64,000 bases of DNA. Source: Defluviimonas aquaemixtae. GTDB lineage: Bacteria; Pseudomonadota; Alphaproteobacteria; Rhodobacterales; Rhodobacteraceae. The position numbers and the translations under genes were made by a program. Location: positions 1,116,001-1,180,000 of the forward strand of contig NZ_OMOQ01000001.1 in NCBI RefSeq assembly GCF_900302475.1, given 5' to 3'. Of the stretch, positions 1-7,192 are shown in pieces. The notes below the pieces were generated by a model. It saw only the letters and a list, made by a program, of their open reading frames with translations. It did no database searches and was not told where the DNA came from. Position 1 is the first letter of the stretch. The number at the start of each line of letters is the position of its first letter.

Positions 1-7
1 TCGCCAT
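1..7 (-). CDS. 5' end of a gene running off the left edge
   Basis: An ATG on the minus strand (bases 7-5) is followed by GCG, and a strong ribosome binding site (AGGAG, about 6 bases upstream) precedes it. Only the first two codons are inside the window, so the product cannot be named. It would be divergent from the small open frame at 229 and would share the roughly 220-base intergenic stretch holding the CATCATG inverted repeat. Confidence 0.35.
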
Positions 8-127
8 GTCCGTCTCCTCTGATCGCTGACGGCTGAAGACTGCGGGCGAAGCGGCTTCGCGGCAAGGGAGCAGGGCAGGGCGTCACAGACAGGTGAGCGG
101 ATGTCATGTTCGGCGGCGTAGGCGGTT

Positions 128-144
128 CATCATGAAGCATGATG
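128..144. promoter_or_regulatory. Perfect 7+7 bp inverted repeat, possible operator
   Basis: CATCATG-AAG-CATGATG is a perfect dyad with a 3-base spacer. It lies 120 bases upstream of the partial minus-strand gene at the left edge and 85 bases upstream of the small plus-strand open frame. A related half-site (TTCATGATGG) follows about 25 bases downstream. Spacing and symmetry fit a dimeric regulator, but no family can be assigned. Confidence 0.4.
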
Positions 145-228
145 TACTCGATCAAATACATTCGTTTTCATGATGGTGTCAGCTCGGGTAGATTGCGGAT
201 GATGATTTAGTCACGCTGGAGAAAACCG

Positions 229-441
229 ATGACCTGCACAGATTGCCTCGAAAGCCGCCGCCCCACCGTGTCGAGCCATCGACGCGACAGGGCTGTCGGA
301 GCCGTCGTCCTCGTCCTTCTCGGGACGTTCGCTCTGTTCGCCTCAGGCGCTGACGCGCCGCTGCCGACCGACCGCGCCGCCCAGGCGGCGGCGGTCGAGG
401 ACTGGCACGGCAATGTCAGGCGGTCGCACTGGACGCCGTAG
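229..441 (+). CDS. Possible small exported or membrane protein (70 aa)
   Basis: The ATG is preceded by GGAG at a spacing of about 7 bases. The 70-residue product has a basic N-terminal stretch (residues 10-22, RRPTVSSHRRDR), then a hydrophobic segment at about 23-40 (VGAVVLVLLGTFALFASG), resembling a signal peptide or single membrane anchor, and a short hydrophilic tail. I recognise no family. It converges on dddP, separated by a hairpin. A shadow frame cannot be excluded, because the region is short and GC-rich. Confidence 0.35.
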   Translation: MTCTDCLESRRPTVSSHRRDRAVGAVVLVLLGTFALFASGADAPLPTDRAAQAAAVEDWHGNVRRSHWTP

Positions 442-453
442 GCGCCCGCCGGC

Positions 454-475
454 GGGGCTGGCTCAGGCCAGCCCC
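454..475. terminator. Hairpin at the dddP 3' end
   Basis: GGGGCTGGC and GCCAGCCCC form a perfect 9-bp stem with a 4-base loop. The dddP stop codon lies within the loop/stem. There is no T run on either side, so this is at best a factor-dependent or weak bidirectional terminator between convergent genes. Confidence 0.4.
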
Positions 476-1806
476 ATCAGGCGTTCGTCGAACGGATAGG
501 TCGTCAGGTTCTCGTGGCCTGTCTCGGTGATCAGCACCTGATCTTCGAGCTTGATCGAGAAATCGCCGCCCTCGGGCGAGACGAGCGCCTCGACGCAGAA
601 GACCATGCCCGGCTCGACTACATAGTCGAACGCGCCCTCGACGGCCTGATCGGGATAGGCGATGAGCGGCCATTCGTCGCAAAGCCCGACACCGTGCATC
701 TTGCAGCCGTATTTCTGCATCTGGAACTGGTCGTCGAGGCGGTGGCCGCCTTCGACAAGCTCGCGGAAGCTGACACCGGGTTTCAGCATTTCCATGTTCG
801 TCATGATGTGCTCATGCCCGTGGCGCATCGCGTAGATCATCGCGTTCGTGGGCTTGGCCTCGCCCACCCACCAGGTGCGCGAGATGTCGATGCAGATGCC
901 GTAGGAGCCGACGAGGTCAGTGTCGAAGGCCACGATCTCGTTCGGCTGGATGATGCGCGGGCCGCACTCCTGGAACCACGGATTGGTGCGCGGACCGGAG
1001 GTGAGAAGTCGCGTCTCGATCCATTCGCCGCCGCGCCTGATGTTTTCGGCGTGAAGCACCGCCCAGACGTCGTCTTCGCTCATGTTGCCACCCGGCACGC
1101 CTTCGCGACAGGCGAGTTCCATCGCGGCGACGGATTTGTTGCAGGCGTCGTTGGCGCAGCGCATCGCGAGGACCTCGTCCGGCCCCTTGATGGCGCGGGT
1201 CTTTTCCGTGCATTCCTCGCCTTCCTCGACGGTGAAGCCGGACGCCTCGAGCGCCCGGAGCCCATGAACAAGGATCTTGTCGACGCCGAGTCTGCGGTTG
1301 GTTCCCGCATGGGCGCGCATCAGTTCGTCGACTTCCGCGACGAAGCCCTTAGCGGCCGCGTCGCCCTTGTCGCCGGCGGAGAAGTAGAACATCGACGCGC
1401 CCGAACGCCGCTCGCGGACGAGCGGATTGAACTCGGTCAGGAAGGGCGAACTCTTGTAGTCCCATATCACCATGTAGCCGTCGGCGCAGATCAGGACCGC
1501 GCGGAACGGGTTGTGGGTATTCCATAGCTGCATATTGGTGGAATCGGTGGCGTAGCGGATGTTGAGGGGGTCGAGCATGAGGAGCCCGCCCCAGCCGCGG
1601 TCGACGATGGCCTGGGTCATCCGCTTCCAGCGAAATTCGCGCATGCGTTCGAGGTTGGGCAGCGTCAGCCCCGCTGCCTCCCATTCCCGAAAGGCAAGCT
1701 GGGTCGGTCCGATCTCGACCCGGTCGTTGTCGTTAGGGCTCCCGTCGGGCAGGTGAGCGCCCTTCGTGGGGTCAATCTTGCGGCGGTGGGCGTAGTGAGT
1801 ATCCAT
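463..1806 (-). CDS. dddP: Dimethylsulfoniopropionate (DMSP) lyase DddP
   Basis: Cleaves DMSP to dimethyl sulfide and acrylate in the cytoplasm. DddP is an M24 (creatinase/aminopeptidase P fold) protein that became a metal-dependent lyase. The 447-residue product matches the usual ~446 length. Every residue reported to bind metal in characterised DddP sits at the expected number: Asp295, Asp297 and Asp307 (FDTD...CIDISR), His371 (MHGVGLCDEWP), Glu406 (FCVEAL) and Glu421 (KLEDQV). The catalytic Asp377 is also present in GLCDEWP. The N-terminal stretch RKIDPTKGAHLPDGSPNDND and the motif DSTNMQLWNTHNPF are typical of the family and unlike creatinase. The start is preceded by GGAAGG. The gene is divergent from the unknown gene at 2026, with a perfect inverted repeat midway between them. 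Confidence 0.95.
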   Translation of the reverse strand: MDTHYAHRRKIDPTKGAHLPDGSPNDNDRVEIGPTQLAFREWEAAGLTLPNLERMREFRWKRMTQAIVDRGWGGLLMLDPLNIRYATDSTNMQLWNTHNPFRAVLICADGYMVIWDYKSSPFLTEFNPLVRERRSGASMFYFSAGDKGDAAAKGFVAEVDELMRAHAGTNRRLGVDKILVHGLRALEASGFTVEEGEECTEKTRAIKGPDEVLAMRCANDACNKSVAAMELACREGVPGGNMSEDDVWAVLHAENIRRGGEWIETRLLTSGPRTNPWFQECGPRIIQPNEIVAFDTDLVGSYGICIDISRTWWVGEAKPTNAMIYAMRHGHEHIMTNMEMLKPGVSFRELVEGGHRLDDQFQMQKYGCKMHGVGLCDEWPLIAYPDQAVEGAFDYVVEPGMVFCVEALVSPEGGDFSIKLEDQVLITETGHENLTTYPFDERLMGLA

Positions 1807-1897
1807 GGTACGTGCCTTCCGGTGTCGCGCGAAGCTTCGGCGCGGGGCACGGCAGGGGCTTTGCCTTTCGCGACCCGCGATGTCGGAAATTGGCTGA

Positions 1898-1935
1898 GAT
1901 CGCCATCAATCCGCGGCGCAGGATTGATGGCGATC
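1898..1935. repeat. Perfect 15+15 bp inverted repeat in the dddP divergent promoter region
   Basis: GATCGCCATCAATCC (1898-1912) and GGATTGATGGCGATC (1921-1935) are exact reverse complements with an 8-base spacer. The repeat lies 92 bases from the dddP start and 91 bases from the start of the divergent gene, almost exactly mid-way. It could be an operator shared by both promoters or a transcribed hairpin. There is no adjacent T run, so an intrinsic terminator is unlikely. Confidence 0.75.
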
Positions 1936-2025
1936 AAGAGCGGTTCCGGAGCGGCTGCTATTGTCTTGGCGTCTTGCCGGGTCGGCTCATGTGACGGCGC
2001 CCGGCGCCGAAAAGAGGTGGAGACA

Positions 2026-2688
2026 ATGGCAAAAGATGTCCCGTTCGAATTTCCGAAGCACCTACTGGAAGCGGCCGAGCGCATCCGCGACGTGTGGGAG
2101 GAACTGCGGCTCGTCCTGCCTGCGATCAGCATCGAAAGCCAGGGGCTCACCGGCAGGTCCGAGGGCGCGGTCGCGCTTGAGGTCGAGCATTGCGACCTCG
2201 GCGGGACTGTGAAGGAAAGCATGAAGGTTGCGCCGGGCGCGCAGATCATGATGAGCCATCCTGCCGAGGTAGTCGAGGTCGTGGGCCCGCCCGTTCAGAC
2301 CGGCCCGGGCGAGGAGGTCCCGATGCCCGACAAGCAAATCGAGGGCACGCCGAAGCCGCCCGCGCAGTTCGAGATCCCGCGCCGGATGACAGGCGACATC
2401 ATCCGGGTCAGGATCGCGACAGGCGCGAAGCCCGGCGCGCGGGCCTATGTCCGGATCGGAAACCTGAAGGGCGCCGATCTGGATGTTCTGGAGACGATCC
2501 CCGACGACTATCCGTCGGATGGGGCGCTGCCGAATGTCTATGCATCCTCGACGGTTGGCGGGCATGGATACCGCATCTACGACCTGACGCAGCCGCTCAA
2601 CGCCTCCGAGCGAGGGCAGCTGATCCTTTACTTTTCGGCCGGGCCGTTCGCGGCGGTCCTGCATCCGCAACCGCACGTGATCTGGTGA
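2026..2688 (+). CDS. Conserved-looking protein of unknown function (220 aa)
   Basis: The start at 2026 is chosen because GAGGTGGAG stands directly upstream; the frame stays open further upstream but without a comparable site. The 220-residue product is soluble, with no signal peptide or membrane segment. It begins with a likely amphipathic helix (residues 8-30, FPKHLLEAAERIRDVWEELRLV), has a proline-rich middle (around 85-115), and a probably beta-rich C-terminal half (RVRIATGAKPGARAYVRIGNL...). I recognise no family or catalytic motif. It is divergent from dddP across a shared promoter region, and converges on glnA with a strong hairpin between them. Confidence 0.75.
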   Translation: MAKDVPFEFPKHLLEAAERIRDVWEELRLVLPAISIESQGLTGRSEGAVALEVEHCDLGGTVKESMKVAPGAQIMMSHPAEVVEVVGPPVQTGPGEEVPMPDKQIEGTPKPPAQFEIPRRMTGDIIRVRIATGAKPGARAYVRIGNLKGADLDVLETIPDDYPSDGALPNVYASSTVGGHGYRIYDLTQPLNASERGQLILYFSAGPFAAVLHPQPHVIW

Positions 2689-2704
2689 GCGGGCTAAAAA
2701 AGGC

Positions 2705-2729
2705 AAAGGGCGCCCCGGAGGCGCCCTTT
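2705..2729. terminator. Intrinsic terminator between convergent genes (2026 gene and glnA)
   Basis: AAAGGGCGCC and GGCGCCCTTT form a perfect 10-bp stem with a 5-base loop. On the minus strand it is followed shortly by TTTTTT (complement of the A run near 2697-2702), so it should end glnA transcripts. It may also act on the plus strand. Confidence 0.75.
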
Positions 2730-2750
2730 CCATGATGGTTCTGGGTGGGA

Positions 2751-4157
2751 TCAGCAGCTGTAATACATCTGGTACTCGACCGGGTGCGGCGTGTGTTCGT
2801 AGGCGTAGACCTCTTCCCACTTCAGCGCCAGGTAGCCCTCGATCTGGTCTTTCGTGAATACGTCGCCCGCAAGGAGGAAGTCGTGGTCGGCCTCGAGCGA
2901 TTCCAGCGCTTCTCGGAGCGACGCGCAGACGGTCGGGATGTCGGCCAGTTCCTCGGGCGGCAGGTCGTAGAGGTCCTTGTCTGAAGCCGGGCCCGGATCG
3001 ATCTTGTTCTTGATCCCGTCGAGACCGGCCATCAGCAGAGCCGAGAAGGCGAGATAGGGGTTGGCCGCCGGATCGGGGAAGCGGGCCTCGACGCGCTTCG
3101 CCTTGGGGCTTTCGGTCCACGGGATGCGCACGCAACCCGAGCGGTTGCGGGCCGAGTAAGCGCGCAGGACCGGTGCCTCGAAGCCAGGGATCAGGCGCTT
3201 GTAGCTGTTCGTCGCGGGGTTGGTGAAGGCGTTCAGCGTCTTGGCGTGCTTGAGGATGCCGCCGATGAACCACAGCGCCTCTTGGCTGAGATCGGCGTAC
3301 TTGTCGCCGGCGAACAAGGGTTTTCCGCCCTTCCAGATCGACATGTTGACGTGCATTCCCGTGCCGTTGTCGCCCTTGATCGGCTTCGGCATGAAGGTGA
3401 CCGACTTGCCATAGGCGTGCGCCACGTTGTGGATCACATACTTGTACTTCTGGATATTGTCGGCCTGGTCGGTCAGCGAGGAGAAGATCAGCCCCAGCTC
3501 GTGCTGGCACGACGCCACCTCGTGGTGGTGCTTGTCGACCTTCATGCCCATGCGCTTCATGGTCGACAGCATCTCGGAACGCAGGTCCTGCGCCGCGTCA
3601 GTCGGATTGACGGGGAAGTAGCCGCCCTTGACGCCCGGGCGGTGGCCCGAGTTGCCCATTTCGTATTCGGTGTCGGTGTTCCAGGCGGCGTCTGCGGCGT
3701 CGACCTCGAACGAGACCTTGTTCATCGCGACAGAGTAGCGGACGTCGTCGAAGACAAAGAATTCGGCCTCGGGTCCGAAATATGCCGTGTCGCCGATGCC
3801 GGAGGCCTTGAGATAGGCTTCCGCCTTCGTTGCGGTCGAGCGCGGATCGCGGCTATAGGGTTCGCCGGTATCGGGCTCGACGACGTTGCAGTGCACGCAG
3901 AGCGTCTTTTCGGCGTAGAACGGGTCGATATAAACCGACGACGTGTCCGGGATCAGCTTCATGTCGGACTGGTCGATCGACTTCCAGCCGGCGATCGACG
4001 AGCCGTCGAACATGAAACCTTCCTCGAAGAAATCCTCGTCGATGATATCGACGATCAGCGTCACGTGCTGAAGCTTGCCGCGCGGATCGGTGAAGCGGAC
4101 GTCGACATACTCGACCTCTTCATCCTTGATCAGCTTGAGAACGTCCTTTGCGCTCAT
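2751..4157 (-). CDS. glnA: Glutamine synthetase type I
   Basis: Joins glutamate and ammonia with ATP to make glutamine, the main entry of ammonium in the cytoplasm. The 468-residue product has the GS beta-grasp start ([27 protein letters not shown]), the FDGSSI loop, the metal/ATP segments ([37 protein letters not shown]) and, near the C-terminus, [10 protein letters not shown] containing the tyrosine that is adenylylated in GSI-beta enzymes. An in-frame ATG lies 18 bases upstream, but 4157 is preferred: it gives the standard MSAKDV N-terminus and has AAAGGAC at good spacing. It lies 52 bases downstream of glnB in the same direction, the usual glnBA operon. Confidence 0.97.
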   Translation of the reverse strand: MSAKDVLKLIKDEEVEYVDVRFTDPRGKLQHVTLIVDIIDEDFFEEGFMFDGSSIAGWKSIDQSDMKLIPDTSSVYIDPFYAEKTLCVHCNVVEPDTGEPYSRDPRSTATKAEAYLKASGIGDTAYFGPEAEFFVFDDVRYSVAMNKVSFEVDAADAAWNTDTEYEMGNSGHRPGVKGGYFPVNPTDAAQDLRSEMLSTMKRMGMKVDKHHHEVASCQHELGLIFSSLTDQADNIQKYKYVIHNVAHAYGKSVTFMPKPIKGDNGTGMHVNMSIWKGGKPLFAGDKYADLSQEALWFIGGILKHAKTLNAFTNPATNSYKRLIPGFEAPVLRAYSARNRSGCVRIPWTESPKAKRVEARFPDPAANPYLAFSALLMAGLDGIKNKIDPGPASDKDLYDLPPEELADIPTVCASLREALESLEADHDFLLAGDVFTKDQIEGYLALKWEEVYAYEHTPHPVEYQMYYSC

Positions 4158-4209
4158 GATGTCTGTCCTTTTCATTGCCGTGTTCTTGGATCGGGCGGGG
4201 GCCCGGGAT

Positions 4210-4590
<381 letters not shown>

Positions 4591-4663
4591 TCAGCACTTC
4601 CGCTCGGCCAGCACAATTGGCTAGGGTCGGGGCAGGGCGGTGGCGTCCGGGATTCTGGTGCTG

Positions 4664-4682
4664 TTGCCTAAATTTTGTGCAA
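4664..4682 (-). promoter_or_regulatory. NtrC-like dyad upstream of glnB
   Basis: The 19-base site reads TTGCACAAAATTTAGGCAA on the minus strand, with outer TTGC...GCAA arms and an AAA/TTT core pairing. It lies 116 bases upstream of glnB, a distance typical of enhancer-type NtrC sites. It stands out as AT-rich in a GC-rich intergenic region. It is also 47 bases upstream of the divergent nnrE gene, so either promoter could be the target. Confidence 0.45.
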
Positions 4683-4728
4683 CTCGCCCGTCGGCAGGGC
4701 AGTTTAATAACTCTTGGGGCGGCGATCG

Positions 4729-5475
4729 ATGACCGAACTTCTTACCGCCGCACAGATGCGCGCCATCGAAGAGGCCGCGATCGCCTCGGGCGAGGTTACT
4801 GGTCTCGAGTTGATGGAACGCGCCGGGCGGGGCGTGGTCGAGGCAATATTCGAGGAATGGCCAGAGCTGAAGGCGACATCGCACCGAGCGGTGGTGCTCT
4901 GCGGGCCGGGCAACAATGGCGGCGACGGGTTTGTCGCGGCGCGGCTGCTGAAGGAGTGGAGCTGGGAGGTGGAAGTTTTTCTCTATGGCGACCCCGAAAA
5001 TCTGCCGCCGGATGCGAAGGTGAACTATGAGCGGTGGTGCGGGATGGGGGAGGTGCGCCTTCTCGACTTCCCCAATCTTACTGACGCAGACGGGGAATCC
5101 TTCAACGAAGCGATGTATGTTCGCGTTCGCGAAGACCAGCCATTGTTGATCGACGCCCTATTCGGAACAGGACTTACCCGTTCGATTGAAGGTCTATTGC
5201 CGATTCTGGAACTCACCGACCTGTATGCTGCGATGCCGGAATTGAGCGACGTACGAACTGTCGCGGTTGATATTCCAAGCGGAATCTCCTCCGACACCGG
5301 CGAGATTGTGGGGACTGCCGATCCCCGGATGGCCGTCCCCGCCAACCTAACGGTCACGTTTCACAAACAGAAGATCGGACATAAGAACGATTGGGGACGG
5401 CGGCTCTGCGGCCATGTGGTCGTCAAGGATATTGGCCTTGGCCCGTGGGATCGTTACGCGGGGATCGTTGAATGA
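4729..5475 (+). CDS. nnrE: NAD(P)H-hydrate epimerase (YjeF N-terminal domain)
   Basis: Epimerises the R and S forms of damaged, hydrated NAD(P)H so that the dehydratase can repair it. The 248-residue product carries the YjeF_N fold with the nucleotide loop CGPGNNGGDGFVAARLL (about residues 62-78), DALFGTGL and AVDIPSGISSDTGE. An upstream TTG start (4714) is possible, but the ATG at 4729 gives the usual beginning TELLTAAQMRAIE. The next gene (dehydratase) is in the same reading frame, with only the TGA at 5473-5475 in between; in most bacteria the two are one fused protein. The middle of the gene (about 5050-5470) uses A/T-ending codons more than its neighbours. Confidence 0.88.
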   Translation: MTELLTAAQMRAIEEAAIASGEVTGLELMERAGRGVVEAIFEEWPELKATSHRAVVLCGPGNNGGDGFVAARLLKEWSWEVEVFLYGDPENLPPDAKVNYERWCGMGEVRLLDFPNLTDADGESFNEAMYVRVREDQPLLIDALFGTGLTRSIEGLLPILELTDLYAAMPELSDVRTVAVDIPSGISSDTGEIVGTADPRMAVPANLTVTFHKQKIGHKNDWGRRLCGHVVVKDIGLGPWDRYAGIVE

Positions 5476-5523
5476 CAGGCGCGTCACACTTCGGCGACGC
5501 CGGTGCAACGGTGGGAGACGGAC

Positions 5524-6402
5524 ATGTTTCGTGAGCCTCAGGCGGTTGCGGGCGGGCCAGCGATGCGGGAACGACTCGCGAAAACGGTGGATGCTCACAA
5601 GTACACCCACGGCCATGCCCTGATCCTCTCCGGCGGACCGGCCAAGGGCGGCGCTGCCCGCCTTGCCGCGCGGGGGGCGCTCAGGATCGGGGCGGGGCTT
5701 GTCACCGTGGGCTGCCCGCCCGAGGCGCTCACAGAAAACGCCGCGCGGCTCGATGCGGTGATGCTGGAGCCCATCGCGGATGCGGATGCACTGGCGGTGG
5801 TGCTGGAGGACAAGCGGATCAACGCGCTTGGGCTCGGGCCAGGACTTGGGACGGGGAAGCGGGAAGCGGCGCTGGTCGCGGGTGTCCTCGGGGCAGGGCG
5901 GGCATCGGTGCTGGATGCGGATGCGTTGACCATTCTCGCGGGCAAGCCCGATCTTTTGGCCGCGCTGCATGATACATGCGTCCTCACGCCCCATTCGGGG
6001 GAGTTCGGACGCCTGTTCCCGGATATTGCTGAGAAGCTCGCCGCGCCGGCCGCCAAGGGACCGGCCTATTCAAAGGTGGACGCGACGCGCGAGGCGGCGA
6101 AGCGGGCGGGCTGCGTCGTGCTTTACAAGGGGCCGGATACGGTGATCGCGGATTCCGACGGGCGCTGTTCGATCAACTCCGCTCACTACGAGCGCGCCGC
6201 GCCGTGGCTTGCGACGGCGGGGTCGGGCGATGTGCTGTCGGGTTTCATCGCGGGGCTTCTGGCGCGCGGGTTCGCGCCCATGCAGGCCGCCGAGATCGCC
6301 GCCTGGCTGCATGTCGAATGTGCCCGCAGGTTCGGGCCGGGACTGATCGCCGAGGACCTGCCGGAAGCGGTGCCGGCCGTCTTCCGCGATCTGGGGCTCT
6401 GA
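5524..6402 (+). CDS. nnrD: ADP/ATP-dependent NAD(P)H-hydrate dehydratase (YjeF C-terminal domain)
   Basis: Dehydrates the S form of NAD(P)HX back to NAD(P)H at the expense of ADP or ATP; a ribokinase-fold enzyme. The 292-residue product shows HKYTHGHALILSGG, GAGLVTVG, the LTPHSGEFGRLF motif and the nucleotide/catalytic signature ATAGSGDVLSGFIAGLLARG. The start at 5524 (MFREPQ) is chosen because GGTGGGAGA precedes it at good spacing; an in-frame GTG at 5503 is less likely. It sits in the same frame as nnrE, 48 bases after its stop, so the pair equals the usual fused Nnr protein interrupted by one stop codon. Confidence 0.88.
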   Translation: MFREPQAVAGGPAMRERLAKTVDAHKYTHGHALILSGGPAKGGAARLAARGALRIGAGLVTVGCPPEALTENAARLDAVMLEPIADADALAVVLEDKRINALGLGPGLGTGKREAALVAGVLGAGRASVLDADALTILAGKPDLLAALHDTCVLTPHSGEFGRLFPDIAEKLAAPAAKGPAYSKVDATREAAKRAGCVVLYKGPDTVIADSDGRCSINSAHYERAAPWLATAGSGDVLSGFIAGLLARGFAPMQAAEIAAWLHVECARRFGPGLIAEDLPEAVPAVFRDLGL

Positions 6403-6405
6403 GGG

Positions 6406-6906
6406 CTACCCGGCGGCGCTAGCCATCTCGCACCGGGCCGGTTCGCAGACCAGTTCCAGCCCCTCGGCATAGACAACCTCGGCCGTGTCAAACCTCAGGT
6501 CAAAGACCCGCATCGAGAGCACTGTTGTCGGCGCGACGAATTCGCCGTCGGCGACGCGGCGGATCGGCACCACCACCTCGGGCGCGCCGAACAGAGCCCG
6601 GGCCCGCCAGTCGCGCAATACGATCGGCGTCTCGTCGGGCAGGAGGAGGTCCTGGTCGGGCCGGTCGTGGCCGAGCGCGCCCGCCCTGAGGCGGATCGCG
6701 GGGCCGGAATAGCGGTGCACCTTGATGTCGCGAAGGATGCAGAGGCCGGTCCTCGTGATCACCCGGTCGCCGGGTACGAGGAACTCCACCGGAAACGCGC
6801 CCTCGAGCGTGAGCACGATGGTCCCCGCTGCGATGCCCCTTGTCCCATCCGTCCGGCCCGCGCCGGGGGCGGTGCGAACCGCAAGCTCTTCCGTCATCCA
6901 CGTCAT
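6406..6906 (-). CDS. Hint-domain protein (Hint_2 type)
   Basis: A 166-residue protein made almost entirely of a Hint (hedgehog/intein) module: GIAAGTIVLTLEGAFPVEFLVPGDRVITR at about residues 23-51, followed by LLLPDETPIVLRDWRARALFGAPEVVVPIRRV. Such single-domain proteins are common in Rhodobacteraceae and their job is not established. The domain normally begins with a cysteine, the splicing/cleavage nucleophile; here the position reads Gly-Ile-Ala-Ala-Gly-Thr with no cysteine, so autoprocessing is unlikely. The start at 6906 is supported by AGGGGTG; longer in-frame starts reach 6978. It converges on nnrD with a gap of 3 bases. Confidence 0.75.
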   Translation of the reverse strand: MTWMTEELAVRTAPGAGRTDGTRGIAAGTIVLTLEGAFPVEFLVPGDRVITRTGLCILRDIKVHRYSGPAIRLRAGALGHDRPDQDLLLPDETPIVLRDWRARALFGAPEVVVPIRRVADGEFVAPTTVLSMRVFDLRFDTAEVVYAEGLELVCEPARCEMASAAG

Positions 6907-7087
6907 GTCGTCACCCCTATGTTCCCACCCCGAATTCTTCATTCCGACTGTGTCAAGATTTGGTTTCGCGCGGTCCATTTCCGGGGCGCTTTTTCCGCTC
7001 GCATCCGCGGTGCGATATTGTTAGAAGGACGCGGATTTCGGGAGCGGTCCGGCGCCACGCTGAACGGGCGGGCCGTTTTCAGGCATT

Positions 7088-7172
7088 GCGGGTGTGGCGA
7101 AATTGGCAGACGCACCAGATTTAGGTTCTGGCGCCGCAAGGCGTGGGGGTTCAAGTCCCTCCACCCGCACCA
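7088..7172 (+). tRNA. tRNA-Leu (anticodon UAG)
   Basis: The 85-base gene folds as a class II tRNA: acceptor arms GCGGGTG and CACCCGC, anticodon stem CCAGA/TCTGG around the loop TTTAGGT with anticodon TAG, a long variable arm, and T-arm GGGGGTTCAAGTCCCTC. The 3' ACCA is encoded. It stands 20 bases before tig in the same direction and could be co-transcribed. Confidence 0.96.
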
Positions 7173-7192
7173 AGAGGAAAAAGGACGTAGGA

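Noticed and set aside
463..1806. Annotation as a creatinase or Xaa-Pro aminopeptidase
   Set aside because: The M24 fold is shared, but the N-terminus, the STNMQLWNTHNPF motif and all seven DddP active-site residues match DddP.
2062..3510. A 482-codon open frame on the minus strand spanning the unknown gene and glnA
   Set aside because: It covers two genes of opposite orientation and gives an arginine-rich, family-less product; glnA itself is certain in another frame.
5473..5475. TGA between the epimerase and dehydratase as a selenocysteine or read-through codon
   Set aside because: No hairpin of SECIS type is evident just downstream, and a good ribosome binding site and ATG follow, so two separate proteins are simpler. 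Read-through is not excluded and is left as a check.
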